A DNA stretch of 64,000 nucleotides, taken from NCBI RefSeq assembly GCF_012034205.1, contig NZ_JAATEM010000007.1, forward strand, positions 1 through 64,000, read 5' to 3'. Position 1 is the first letter of the stretch, and every line of letters starts with the position of its first letter. The translations under genes were made by a program, and so were the position numbers. The notes beneath the pieces were generated by a model. That model ran no database searches. It had not been told where the DNA came from and was given only the letters and a program-made list of their open reading frames with translations. The stretch comes from Streptomyces composti (GTDB taxonomy: Bacteria; Actinomycetota; Actinomycetes; Streptomycetales; Streptomycetaceae). Of the stretch, positions 1 through 8,420 are shown one piece after another.

Positions 1-38
1 TCGTCGAACGCCGAGGACCGAGTTGTCGAACGCCGAGA

Positions 39-64
39 ACCCCGTCGTCGCAGGACGACGGGGT
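39..64. terminator. Stem-loop terminator downstream of the FmdB-like gene
   Basis: A perfect 11-bp stem (39-49 pairs with 54-64) closes a GCAG loop, and a second tight GC hairpin sits at 85-102. Both lie just past the stop of the minus-strand zinc-ribbon gene, so they probably end its transcript. There is no T-tract, as is usual in Streptomyces. The first 38 bases hold a 13-bp direct repeat (GTCGAACGCCGAG twice) and no gene I can support. Confidence 0.55.
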
Positions 65-142
65 CCGGAAGGCTGTGCCGGTGAGCCGCCCGCCCGGGCG
101 GCGCTGAGGCGCGTTCTGTGGCGGCGGTGCTGCCCGCCCGCC

Positions 143-451
143 TCAGGCGGCGGTGGTGCTGGTGGAGCTGCTGCTCGTCGAGGACGAGGACGACGAGGAA
201 GACGAGCCGGACCCGGAGTCCGAGGACGACGAGGAACTCGACGACTTCGAGGCGGGGGAGCTGCTCGAGGAGGTGTTGCGGCTGTCGTTGCGGTAGAAGC
301 CGGAACCCTTGAAGACAATGCCGACCGCCGAGAACACCTTCTTCAGGCGGCCCTTGCAGCTGGGGCACTCGGTCAGGGCGTCGTCGGTGAACTTCTGCAC
401 CGCCTCGAGGCCCTCGCCGCACTCGGTGCACTGGTACTGATAGGTGGGCAC
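143..451 (-). CDS. FmdB-like zinc-ribbon protein with serine-rich tail
   Basis: The first ~45 residues form the FmdB/CxxC_CxxC_SSSS zinc ribbon: PTYQYQCTECG followed by CPSC gives two CxxC metal-binding pairs. The segment FKGSGFYRND matches the end of this regulatory domain. After residue 60 the protein is almost pure serine with a few Asp, Gly and Thr, coded by TCG/TCC runs. The start is GTG at 451 with a strong AGGAGG Shine-Dalgarno sequence. The precise role of the family is uncertain; a small nucleic-acid-binding or regulatory protein is the usual guess. Its leader carries a CIRCE-like palindrome, which suggests heat-shock control. Confidence 0.88.
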   Translation of the reverse strand: MPTYQYQCTECGEGLEAVQKFTDDALTECPSCKGRLKKVFSAVGIVFKGSGFYRNDSRNTSSSSSPASKSSSSSSSSDSGSGSSSSSSSSSTSSSSTSTTAA

Positions 452-460
452 TGTCTTCCT

Positions 461-489
461 CCTGGCACTCTCACTCGATGAGTGCTAAC
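461..489. promoter_or_regulatory. CIRCE-like HrcA operator upstream of the FmdB-like gene
   Basis: The sequence reads CCTGGCACTC, nine bases, GAGTGCTAAC. The CIRCE consensus is TTAGCACTC-N9-GAGTGCTAA: the right arm matches completely, the left arm keeps GCACTC, and the 9-bp spacer is exact. The left arm overlaps the Shine-Dalgarno region of the minus-strand gene starting at 451, a common position for CIRCE. HrcA binding is inferred from the sequence. Confidence 0.7.
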
Positions 490-518
490 GACGAACCATA
501 GTGACTCATTCCTTGCGT

Positions 519-1817
519 TCAGTCCACTGCGACGGGCGTGCGGTGACCGACGCCACGTGCCACGGTGCGCGCCTTCGGGCCCGGCACCAGCCGTGACCGC
601 AGTGCCAGCAGCGTCACCAGGGCCAGCACGGTGCCGCCCATCGGCACCAGGAAGCCGGCGCCGGTCCACAGGCGGTCCTCCAGCTGCCCTGCGAGGGTGA
701 CGGCGGCCGCCTGGCCGAGCGCGACCGCCCCGGTGAGCCAGGTGAACGCCTCGGTGCGGGCACCGGCCGGCACCAGCTCCTCGACGATCGTGTAGCCGGT
801 GATCAGGGCCGGTGCGATGCACATGCCGACCAGCAGGCCGAGTCCGGCGAGCAGCAGCGCCGAGTGCGCGGTCCACAGGGCGGACGCGGTCAGGGCGAGC
901 GCGGCATAGCCGAGGACCAGGCGCCGCTGCGGGGCGATCTTCCAGGCGATGGCGCCGCAGGCGATGCCGGAGAGCATGTTGCCGGTGGCGAAGATGCCGT
1001 AGAGGACGCCGTTGAGGCCGGGCTCGCCGATCGACTGGGTGAAGGCCGCGAGCGACACCTGCATGCCGCCGAAGACGGAGCCGATGCCCAGGAAGGTCAC
1101 GATCAGCACCCGCACGCCGGGGACGCGCAGCGCGGAGCCGTGCTCCACGCGCGTGCCCCCGTCGACGCCGACCGCCGGCTGGGTGCGCTTCTGGGCGGCG
1201 AACAGCAGGCCGCCGATCAGCGTCAGCGAGGCCTCGGCGATCAGGCCGGCGGCCGGGTCGACGGCCGTGCACAGCGCGGTGGCCAGCAGCGGGCCGACCA
1301 CGAAGGTCAGCTCGTCGGTGACGGACTCGAAGGCCGCGGCGGTGGTCATCAGCCGGGGGTTCTTGAGGATCACGCCCCAGCGGGCGCGCACCATCGGGCC
1401 GATCTGCGGCACCGAGGCGCCGGTGGGCACGGCGGCGGCGAACAGCGCCCACAGCGGGGCACCGGCCAGCGCCAGCGCGGTCAGGCCGAGGCCCGCCGCG
1501 GCGTGCACGACGACGCCGGGCACGAGCACGGCGCGCTGGCCGTACCGGTCGGCGAGCCGCCCGCTGTAGGGGGCGAACAGCGCCATGGAGACGCCGGTGG
1601 CGGCCGCGACGGCGCCGGCCGCGCCGTAGGAGCCGGTGGTGTGCTGCACGAGGAGCACGATGGAGAGGGTGAGCATCGCGAACGGCTGACGTGCCGCGAA
1701 GCCGGGGAGCAGGAAGGTCCAGGCGCCGCGGGTGCGCAGCAGCCGGCCGTATCCCGGACGGGAGGTGGCAGCAGCCGAATCCTTCGACTTCTTCGACGTG
1801 GTGACCGTGGATGCCAC
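519..1817 (-). CDS. MFS transporter
   Basis: This is a predicted 432-residue, 12-helix major facilitator. Hydrophobic segments run through the whole protein after a charged N-terminus (about residues 1-30). The conserved loop between helices 2 and 3 is visible as GRLADRYGQR, matching the MFS GxLxDRxGRR signature. I take the start as GTG at 1817, preceded by AGAAAGG at a suitable distance; a longer reading from 1913 adds a low-complexity extension lacking support. The substrate is unknown. Streptomyces relatives are annotated as drug exporters. It stands alone, with the tandem-repeat region upstream. Confidence 0.85.
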   Translation of the reverse strand: MASTVTTSKKSKDSAAATSRPGYGRLLRTRGAWTFLLPGFAARQPFAMLTLSIVLLVQHTTGSYGAAGAVAAATGVSMALFAPYSGRLADRYGQRAVLVPGVVVHAAAGLGLTALALAGAPLWALFAAAVPTGASVPQIGPMVRARWGVILKNPRLMTTAAAFESVTDELTFVVGPLLATALCTAVDPAAGLIAEASLTLIGGLLFAAQKRTQPAVGVDGGTRVEHGSALRVPGVRVLIVTFLGIGSVFGGMQVSLAAFTQSIGEPGLNGVLYGIFATGNMLSGIACGAIAWKIAPQRRLVLGYAALALTASALWTAHSALLLAGLGLLVGMCIAPALITGYTIVEELVPAGARTEAFTWLTGAVALGQAAAVTLAGQLEDRLWTGAGFLVPMGGTVLALVTLLALRSRLVPGPKARTVARGVGHRTPVAVD

Positions 1818-2005
1818 GGCCCGTGCCTTTCTGCCGCCTGGTAGCGCAGGCCCGGTCTGCGGGCGCGCCGAGAGCTGTCCTCTTGCGCTGACTGCGGTAG
1901 ATACCGGTGCCACAGCTCAGGGCACCCGGCCGCCATACGGTCGCGCCAGCTCTGCATCAGGCAGAGTTGGTTCGATCTGGGGTCCCCTGCATGGTACAGG
2001 GATCC

Positions 2006-2174
2006 GGGCACTGCTCGGCTCGGGTCGGTCTGCCGGGGTTCTCGGGCAGCGCTCGGCTCGGGTCGGTCTGCCCGCCCTCTCGGGCACCGTCCGGCTGGGG
2101 GGCGCCTGCCCGCCCTCTCGGGCACCGTCCGGCTGGGGGCGCCTCCGCTCTCCCCCGGGCACCGCCCCGCTCAG
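2006..2174. repeat. Tandem 37-38 bp repeat array, about 4.5 copies
   Basis: Units begin with GGGCA and end with CTC/CCC: 2006-2043, 2044-2081, 2082-2119 and 2120-2156, plus a partial copy from 2157. Units 1 and 2 share CTCGGCTCGGGTCGGTCTGC; units 3 and 4 share GGGCACCGTCCGGCTGGGG. The array fills most of the 353-bp gap 1818-2170 and runs into the stop codon of the antiporter gene. A 38-bp period is not a multiple of three, so it is not coding. Apart from the array I see only the presumed MFS promoter region in this gap. Confidence 0.85.
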
Positions 2175-3682
2175 GTGCGCCGCCCGTCGCCTCTGGCCCC
2201 CGTCCCGAGCCAGCCCGCCAGCTTGCCGCCGCGGCCCACCGCGCGCAGGCGGCGCTCGGCGGCGTCCCGCACGGGGTCGGTGGCGACCACCAGCAGCTCG
2301 TCTCCGTACCGCAGCACCGTCGAGGGGAGCGGCACGAAGGACTTGCCGTCGCGGACGACGAGGGTGACGGCGGAGCCGGTGGGCAGCCGCAGCTCGCCCA
2401 CCTCCACGCCGTGCATCTTGGAGCCCTTGGGGATGGCGACCGACAGCAGATGCCCGCGCAGCCGCTCCAGCGGCGCGGACTCCACGCCGAGGTCGGCCGC
2501 CTCGTCACCCTGGCCCAGGCGCAGCTTGCGGGCCACCCACGGCAGGGTCGGGCCCTGGATCAGGGTGTAGACGACGACCAGCACGAAGACGATGTTGAAG
2601 ATCTTCCGGCTGCCGTCGACGCCCTCCACCATCGGGATCGTCGCCAGGATGATGGGCACGGCGCCGCGCAGTCCCGCCCAGGACATCAGCGCCTGCTCCG
2701 GCCAGGGCACCCGGAACGGCAGCAGGCAGACGATCACGCTGAGCGGGCGTGCGGCCATGGTCAGCACCAGTCCGACGACGAGCGCGGGCACCACGTCGTC
2801 GCCCAGTTCGCTCGGCGTGACCAGCAGGCCGAGCAGGACGAACATGCCGATCTGCGCTATCCAGCCGAGCCCCTCGGCGAAGCCGCGGGTGGCCGGCCAG
2901 TGCGGCAGCCGGGCGTTGCCCAGCACCATCGAGGCGAGGTAGACGGCGAGGAATCCGCTGCCGTGGGCCGTGGCACCGGCCGCGTAGGCGCCGACGGCGA
3001 TGGCCATCACGGCGATCGGGTACAGACCCGAGGCGGGCAGCGCCACCCGGCGCAGCCCCCAGGCGCCCAGCCAGCCCACGGTGAGGCCGATCGCGGCGCC
3101 GATGGCCAGCTCCAGCAGGATCACGCCGAGCATGACGTACCAGTCGTCGACCGGCCCGGCCGTGGAGAGGGACGCCACCAGGAGGACCACGGGCGCGTCG
3201 TTGAAGCCGGACTCGGCCTCCAGCGTGCCGGTCACCCGGGACGGGAGGGGGATCCTGCGCAGCACGGAGAAGACGGCCGCGGCGTCCGTGGAGGAGACCA
3301 CCGCGCCGATGATCAGCGCCTGCCGCCACTCGAGACCGATCAGGTAGTGCGCGGCGGTGGCCGTGGCGCCGATGCTCACCGCGACGCCGGCCGTGGCCAG
3401 CGCGGAGGCGGCGGGCAGGGCGGGCTTGATCTCTTTCCACTTGGTGCCCAGACCACCCTCGGCCAGGATCACGACCAGGGCCGCGTATCCGATGACCTGT
3501 GTCAGCTCGGCGTTGTCGAACTGGATGTTCCCGATGCCGTCCTGGCCCATGGCGATGCCGATGCCCAGGTAGACGAGCAGGCTGGGGAGCCCGCTGCGCG
3601 AGGAGACCCGGACCGCGGCCACGGCGACGAGCAGGACGATCGAGCAGACCAGCAGGAGCTGGTTGAGGTGGTGGATGGTCAG
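2171..3682 (-). CDS. NhaP/CvrA-type K+(Na+)/H+ antiporter with TrkA-C domain, probable CTG start
   Basis: The protein is a CPA1-family cation/proton antiporter: about 12 membrane helices, the transport-site region SSTDAAAVFSVLRR and ESGFNDAPVV, then a cytoplasmic TrkA-C domain in the last ~100 residues (LLSVAIPKGSKMHGVEVGEL). The first ATG/GTG is GTG at 3622, which would cut into the first helix. In-frame codons upstream encode LTIHHLNQLLLVCSIVLL, a good first helix, and begin with CTG at 3682. An AGGGAAGG sequence lies just before it, and no ATG, GTG or TTG occurs between there and the upstream stop. I therefore favour CTG initiation (503 residues). Expected role: potassium or sodium efflux and pH control. 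Confidence 0.87.
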   Translation of the reverse strand: MTIHHLNQLLLVCSIVLLVAVAAVRVSSRSGLPSLLVYLGIGIAMGQDGIGNIQFDNAELTQVIGYAALVVILAEGGLGTKWKEIKPALPAASALATAGVAVSIGATATAAHYLIGLEWRQALIIGAVVSSTDAAAVFSVLRRIPLPSRVTGTLEAESGFNDAPVVLLVASLSTAGPVDDWYVMLGVILLELAIGAAIGLTVGWLGAWGLRRVALPASGLYPIAVMAIAVGAYAAGATAHGSGFLAVYLASMVLGNARLPHWPATRGFAEGLGWIAQIGMFVLLGLLVTPSELGDDVVPALVVGLVLTMAARPLSVIVCLLPFRVPWPEQALMSWAGLRGAVPIILATIPMVEGVDGSRKIFNIVFVLVVVYTLIQGPTLPWVARKLRLGQGDEAADLGVESAPLERLRGHLLSVAIPKGSKMHGVEVGELRLPTGSAVTLVVRDGKSFVPLPSTVLRYGDELLVVATDPVRDAAERRLRAVGRGGKLAGWLGTGARGDGRRT

Positions 3683-3714
3683 CGGACCTTCCCTTCTCCC
3701 GGGCGAATTGCTTT

Positions 3715-3729
3715 GTTAGGTTACCTAAC
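3715..3729. promoter_or_regulatory. Perfect 15-bp palindrome between divergent antiporter and acylase genes
   Basis: GTTAGGT-T-ACCTAAC has 7-bp perfect arms in an AT-richer pocket between the divergent genes starting at 3682 and 3894. It looks like an operator for a dimeric repressor. It shares TTAGGTTA with DtxR/DmdR iron boxes but does not fit their 19-bp symmetry, so the regulator is unknown. Confidence 0.5.
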
Positions 3730-3893
3730 TCTTGGCCGTCTCCCGCTGCTCGCGCGGGCGGCATCGAACGCCGGTGCGGTCCGGTTCCCGACTCCCCGTC
3801 CAGAGGTACGGGGCCCTCCGCATATCGTTGCTCCAGCGCTCATACAGAAGAACAGCCCGACCTGCCGCTCGCGTTAGGACAGCAAGGACAGCG

Positions 3894-6710
3894 ATGCCCA
3901 CCGACACCACCGCCTCCACGGGTCAGCAGCCCGGCACGTCCGGCAGGAAAAGCAGAACCAGAGGGCGCAAATTCCGCCTGATCGTGCTCGTCCTGGTGCT
4001 GGCCCTGATCGGCGGTGTGGCCTACGGGGCGTACTGGTCCATCAGCACCGTGCGCGCCTCCTTCCCGCAGACCAAGGGCTCGATCACTCTGCAGGGTCTC
4101 ACCGGCACCGTCGACGTGAAACGGGACGGGAACGGCATTCCGCAGATCTACGCCTCCTCCGACGAGGACCTGTTCATGGCGCAGGGCTATGTCCAGGCGC
4201 AGGACCGGTTCTACGAGATGGACGTCCGCCGGCACCTGACCGCCGGGCGGCTGTCGGAGATGTTCGGCAAGGGCCAGGTGGAGAACGACGAGTTCCTGCG
4301 CACCCTCGGCTGGCACCGGATCGCGCAGGAGGAGTACGAGAAGAAGCTCTCGCCGCAGACGAAGAAGTACCTCCGGGCGTACGCCAAGGGGGTCAACGCC
4401 TACCTCGAGGGCAAGGAGGGCAAGGAGATCTCCCTGGAGTACGCGGCGCTGGGCTTCGAGAACGACTACGAGCCCGGCCCGTGGACCCCGGTCGACTCGG
4501 TGGCCTGGCTCAAGGCGATGGCCTGGGACCTGCGCGGCAACATGCAGGACGAGATCGACCGCGCCCTGATGACCAGTCGCCTGGGCCCCAAGCAGATCGC
4601 CGACCTGTACCCGGCCTACCCGTACAGCCGGAACAAGCCGGTCGTCCGCGAGGGGCAGTACAACGAGCTGACCAAGGCGTACGAGCAGGGCGGCGGCGCG
4701 AGCGGCACCGGCACCGGCAACGGAACGGGAACAGGGACCGCCACGGGAGCAGGGACCGGGACGGGCACCGGCGCCGGCACCGGCGCCGGTACGGGAACCG
4801 GCGCCGGCGGGTCCGCGCTGGAGAGCCAGCTCACCGGCCTCCAGGAGGTCATGAAGGACCTGCCGACCGCCGTCGGTGTCAACGGCGACGGCATCGGCTC
4901 CAACTCCTGGGTGGTCTCCGGCAAGCACACCATCACCGGCAAGCCGCTGCTCGCCAACGACCCGCACCTGTCGGCCTCGCTGCCGTCCGTCTGGTACCAG
5001 ATGGGCCTGCACTGCCGCAGCGTCTCCGCGAAGTGCCAGTACGACGTGGCCGGTTACACCTTCGCGGGCATGCCAGGAGTGATAATCGGGCACAACCGGG
5101 ACATCGCCTGGGGGCTGACCAACTCCGGCGTCGACGTCACCGACCTCTACCTGGAGAAGATCACCGGCGACGGCTACCTGGTCGACGGCAAGGTCAAGCC
5201 GTTCAAGACGCGCGAGGAGACCATCAAGGTCGCCGGCGGCCCCGACGAGAAGATCGTCGTCCGGGAGACGGACAACGGCCCCCTGCTCTCCGACCGCAGC
5301 AAGGAGCTGGTGCGGGTCGGCAAGAAGGCCACCGTCGGCAACGCCGCACCCGACCGGGCCGACGGCTACGGCGTCTCGCTGCGCTGGACCGCGCTCGACC
5401 CCGGCCGCACCATGGACTCCGTCTTCGCCATGAACCGGGCGGAGAACTGGGAGGACTTCCGCGCGGCCGCCCGGCTGTTCGAGGTGCCCTCGCAGAACCT
5501 GGTCTACGCCGACACCGACAACCACATCGGCTACACGCTGCCCGGGAAGATCCCCACCCGCGCCCAGCGCCACGACGGTTCGATCCCGGCGCCCGGCTGG
5601 GACAGCGACTACCGCTGGACCGGCTGGATCGACCAGGACGAACTGCCCTACGAGTACGACCCGGAGCGCGGCTACATCGTCACCGCCAACCAGGCCGTCG
5701 TCGGCAAGGACTACCCGTACACGCTGACCACGGACTGGGGCTACGGCGCCCGCAGCCAGCGCATCACCGACCTGATCCAGTCGAAGATCAAGGACGGCGG
5801 CAAGATCTCCACCGACGACATGCGGCAGATGCAGCTGGACAACCAGAGCTCCATCGCCAGGCTGCTGGTGCCCGAGCTGCTCAAGATCGACGTCGGTGAC
5901 AAGGACGTCCGCGACGCGCAGAAGCTGCTGGAGGGCTGGGACTACACCCAGGACGCCGACTCGGCCGCCGCCGCGTACTTCAACGCGGTGTGGCGCAACA
6001 TCCTCGAGCTGGCCTTCGGCGACAAGCTGCCCAAGGAGCTGCGGGTCGAGGGCCAGTGCCTGTGGGTCGAGCCGGTCAACACCACCGGTCCCGCCGACGA
6101 GACCCGCAAGGTGCGCGAGTGCGGCATGCGGGCGCCGGACCAGGCGCAGCCGGACGGCGGCGACCGCTGGTTCGAAGTGGTCCGCAATCTGATGGACGAC
6201 CAGGACAGCGACTGGTGGAAGACCGCCAAGCGGGGCACCCGTCCGGGTGCGGAGAACCGTGACGAGCTGTTCAAGCGGGCCATGATCGACGCCCGCTGGG
6301 AGCTGACCGCCAAGCTGGGCAAGGACATCGACACCTGGAGCTGGGGACGGCTGCACCGCCTGTTCCTGAAGAACCAGACCCTGGGCACCGAGGGCCCGGG
6401 CCTGCTCCAGCGCGTCCTCAACCGGGGCCCGTGGAAGCTCGGCGGCGGCGAGGCGACCGTCAACGCCACCGGCTGGAACGCGGCCGGCGGCTACGGCGTC
6501 GTCTGGGTGCCGTCGATGCGGATGGTGGTCAACCTCGGCGACCTCGACAAGTCCCGCTGGATCAACCTCACTGGCGCCTCCGGCCACGCCTACAACGCCC
6601 ACTACGTCGACCAGACCGACGCGTGGGCCGAGGGCAAGCTGTTCGAGTGGTCGTTCTCCGACCGTGCGGTGCAGGACAGCACCAAGGACACGCTGCTGCT
6701 CAAGCCCTGA
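3894..6710 (+). CDS. Penicillin acylase family Ntn hydrolase
   Basis: The protein (938 residues) is an N-terminal nucleophile amidohydrolase of the penicillin/acyl-homoserine-lactone acylase family. A membrane anchor or uncleaved signal lies at about residues 27-48. The alpha-subunit region follows, then a spacer with a striking Gly-Thr repeat (about residues 269-306). GIGSNSWVVSG supplies the beta-subunit start, with the predicted nucleophile Ser336. Autoproteolysis before that serine is expected from the family. Downstream HNRDIAWGLTNSGVDVTDLY and ADTDNHIGYTLPGKIP are typical. ATG at 3894 follows AAGGA. The substrate may be a lactone, lipopeptide or beta-lactam; nothing here decides. Confidence 0.92.
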   Translation: MPTDTTASTGQQPGTSGRKSRTRGRKFRLIVLVLVLALIGGVAYGAYWSISTVRASFPQTKGSITLQGLTGTVDVKRDGNGIPQIYASSDEDLFMAQGYVQAQDRFYEMDVRRHLTAGRLSEMFGKGQVENDEFLRTLGWHRIAQEEYEKKLSPQTKKYLRAYAKGVNAYLEGKEGKEISLEYAALGFENDYEPGPWTPVDSVAWLKAMAWDLRGNMQDEIDRALMTSRLGPKQIADLYPAYPYSRNKPVVREGQYNELTKAYEQGGGASGTGTGNGTGTGTATGAGTGTGTGAGTGAGTGTGAGGSALESQLTGLQEVMKDLPTAVGVNGDGIGSNSWVVSGKHTITGKPLLANDPHLSASLPSVWYQMGLHCRSVSAKCQYDVAGYTFAGMPGVIIGHNRDIAWGLTNSGVDVTDLYLEKITGDGYLVDGKVKPFKTREETIKVAGGPDEKIVVRETDNGPLLSDRSKELVRVGKKATVGNAAPDRADGYGVSLRWTALDPGRTMDSVFAMNRAENWEDFRAAARLFEVPSQNLVYADTDNHIGYTLPGKIPTRAQRHDGSIPAPGWDSDYRWTGWIDQDELPYEYDPERGYIVTANQAVVGKDYPYTLTTDWGYGARSQRITDLIQSKIKDGGKISTDDMRQMQLDNQSSIARLLVPELLKIDVGDKDVRDAQKLLEGWDYTQDADSAAAAYFNAVWRNILELAFGDKLPKELRVEGQCLWVEPVNTTGPADETRKVRECGMRAPDQAQPDGGDRWFEVVRNLMDDQDSDWWKTAKRGTRPGAENRDELFKRAMIDARWELTAKLGKDIDTWSWGRLHRLFLKNQTLGTEGPGLLQRVLNRGPWKLGGGEATVNATGWNAAGGYGVVWVPSMRMVVNLGDLDKSRWINLTGASGHAYNAHYVDQTDAWAEGKLFEWSFSDRAVQDSTKDTLLLKP

Positions 6711-6727
6711 GCGGACCGACGCGGTGA

Positions 6728-6763
6728 CGCAGGGGCCCTCCGGACGTCCGGAGGGCCCCTGCG
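6728..6763. terminator. 36-bp perfect palindrome, bidirectional terminator
   Basis: A 36-bp fully self-complementary sequence (arms 6728-6745 and 6746-6763, centre GGAC/GTCC) lies between the convergent acylase and cyclo-ligase genes. It serves both strands. Confidence 0.8.
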
Positions 6764-6801
6764 CCGTACCGGCCGGGGATCCCGCGCGGCTCCCGGGGAC
6801 G

Positions 6802-7416
6802 TCAGCCGAACCGGTGCACGCCCGACGGCGTCACCGCCGCGTGCACCGGCCGGTCGTGCGGCTCCTCGGGCACGTGCTCGACGACCTCCGTGTCGTACAG
6901 CAGCACCATCAGCGACGGGCGGGCGCCCGCGCGCTCCAGGCGGGCCAGGACCCGGTCGTAGGAGCCGCCGCCGCGGCCCAGCCGCATCCCGCGCCGGTCT
7001 ACGGCGAGGCCCGGCAGCAGCACCACGTCCGCCCTCAGGACCGCCTCCGGGCCGAGCGGCGCCCCGCCCGGCTCGAAGAGGTGCATCCTGCCGCCGTGCT
7101 GCACGGGCGCGAGGGAGTCCTCGCCCGTGTAGAGGCCCCAGTCCAGGTCGTTGTCCGGGAGCAGCGCGGGCAGCAGCACCCGCACGCCCCGCTCGTGCAG
7201 CGCGTCCAGCAGCGCACGGGTGCCGGGCTCGCTCCCCACCGAGACGTACGCGGCCACCGTGCGCGCCTGCGTCAGTTCGGGCAGGGCGAGCGCCTGCTCG
7301 GCCAGCGCGGCCGCCGCAACCCGCACGTCATCCGCAGTCAAGGCGCGCCTCATCTCGGCGATGCGCCGCCGCAACGCGCGCTTGTCAGTCTCGTCCGTGC
7401 CCTTGTTCTGTCTCAA
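6802..7416 (-). CDS. 5-formyltetrahydrofolate cyclo-ligase
   Basis: This enzyme converts 5-formyl-THF and ATP to 5,10-methenyl-THF. The 204 residues are the usual length. Family signatures are the N-terminal KRALRRRIAEMR segment, the central PGLAVDRRGMRLGRGGGSYDRVLARL substrate/ATP loop (about residues 135-160) and a C-terminal VVEHVPEEPHDRPVHAAVTP. The start is TTG at 7416, preceded by CAGGGA. It is divergent from galU with a gap of about 90 bp and convergent with the acylase gene. Confidence 0.93.
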   Translation of the reverse strand: MRQNKGTDETDKRALRRRIAEMRRALTADDVRVAAAALAEQALALPELTQARTVAAYVSVGSEPGTRALLDALHERGVRVLLPALLPDNDLDWGLYTGEDSLAPVQHGGRMHLFEPGGAPLGPEAVLRADVVLLPGLAVDRRGMRLGRGGGSYDRVLARLERAGARPSLMVLLYDTEVVEHVPEEPHDRPVHAAVTPSGVHRFG

Positions 7417-7508
7417 GATTGTCCCTGTACTGTCTCAATATGCTCATATGAGCGGGAAGTAACCGGAGCGACAGATTCCCTGTAATCACACCGGATATGG
7501 TGTCCGGC

Positions 7509-8420
7509 ATGAGTCAGTCGCACCCTCGGATCAGCAAGGCTGTCATCCCCGCAGCAGGCCTCGGCACCCGGTTCCTGCCCGCCACCAAGGCCACGCCGAA
7601 GGAAATGCTGCCGGTCGTCGACAAGCCGGCGATCCAGTACGTGGTCGAAGAGGCCGTCGCCGCCGGTCTCGACGACGTCCTCATGGTCACCGGACGCAAC
7701 AAGCGTCCCCTGGAGGACCACTTCGACCGCAACTACGAACTGGAGTCCGCCCTCGAGAAGAAGGGCGACGCCGAACGCCTTGCCAAGGTCCAGGAGTCCA
7801 GCGACCTCGCCACCATGCACTACGTCCGCCAGGGCGACCCCAAGGGTCTCGGCCACGCCGTGCTGTGCGCCGCCCCGCACGTGGGTGACGAGCCCTTCGC
7901 GGTGCTCCTCGGCGACGACCTGATCGACCCGCGCGATCCGCTGCTCCAGCGGATGATCGAGGTGCAGGCGCAGTACGGCGGCAGCGTCATCGCCCTGATG
8001 GAGGTGGCCCCGGAGCAGATCCACCTCTACGGCTGCGCCGCCGTCGAGACCACCGAGGACGCCGACGTGGTCCGCGTGGGCGGCCTGGTGGAGAAGCCCG
8101 AGCCGGCCGACGCCCCGTCCAACCTGGCCATCATCGGCCGCTACGTGCTCGACCCGGCCGTCTTCGGGATACTGCGCGAGACCGAGCCCGGCCGCGGCGG
8201 CGAGATCCAGCTCACCGACGCCCTGCAGAAGCTCGCCGCCGACGAGAGCATCGGCGGCCCGGTGCACGGCGTCGTCTTCAAGGGCCGCCGCTATGACACC
8301 GGCGACCGAGGCGACTACCTCCGTGCCATTGTCCGACTCGCGTGCGAACGTGAAGACCTGGGCCCGGACTTCCGGACCTGGCTCCACCGTTACGTCACCG
8401 AGGAGATGCAGCGAAGTTGA
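7509..8420 (+). CDS. galU: UTP-glucose-1-phosphate uridylyltransferase
   Basis: GalU makes UDP-glucose from glucose-1-phosphate and UTP for cell-wall and glycan synthesis. The nucleotidyltransferase signature AVIPAAGLGTRFLPATKATPKEMLP starts at about residue 9, VEKP is at about 198, and GRGGEIQLTDAL is at about 230. ATG at 7509 gives the usual family N-terminus; an ATG four codons upstream (7497) cannot be excluded. The stop overlaps the next start (TTGA), so moeA is translationally coupled to it. It opens the galU-moeA-moaC-mogA-GNAT cluster. Confidence 0.96.
   Translation: MSQSHPRISKAVIPAAGLGTRFLPATKATPKEMLPVVDKPAIQYVVEEAVAAGLDDVLMVTGRNKRPLEDHFDRNYELESALEKKGDAERLAKVQESSDLATMHYVRQGDPKGLGHAVLCAAPHVGDEPFAVLLGDDLIDPRDPLLQRMIEVQAQYGGSVIALMEVAPEQIHLYGCAAVETTEDADVVRVGGLVEKPEPADAPSNLAIIGRYVLDPAVFGILRETEPGRGGEIQLTDALQKLAADESIGGPVHGVVFKGRRYDTGDRGDYLRAIVRLACEREDLGPDFRTWLHRYVTEEMQRS

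Noticed and set aside
143..300. Serine run in the FmdB-like protein as a sequencing artefact
   Set aside because: The run is made of mixed TCG, TCC, AGC and GAC codons, keeps frame to a stop, and Ser tails are known in this family.
3715..3729. DtxR/DmdR iron box
   Set aside because: Shares TTAGGTTA, but its centre of symmetry and length differ from the 19-bp iron box, and neither neighbour is an iron gene.
3840..6602. A 920-residue antisense frame under the acylase gene
   Set aside because: Composition is Val/Gly/Asp/Leu filler typical of GC shadow frames; the plus strand has all family motifs.
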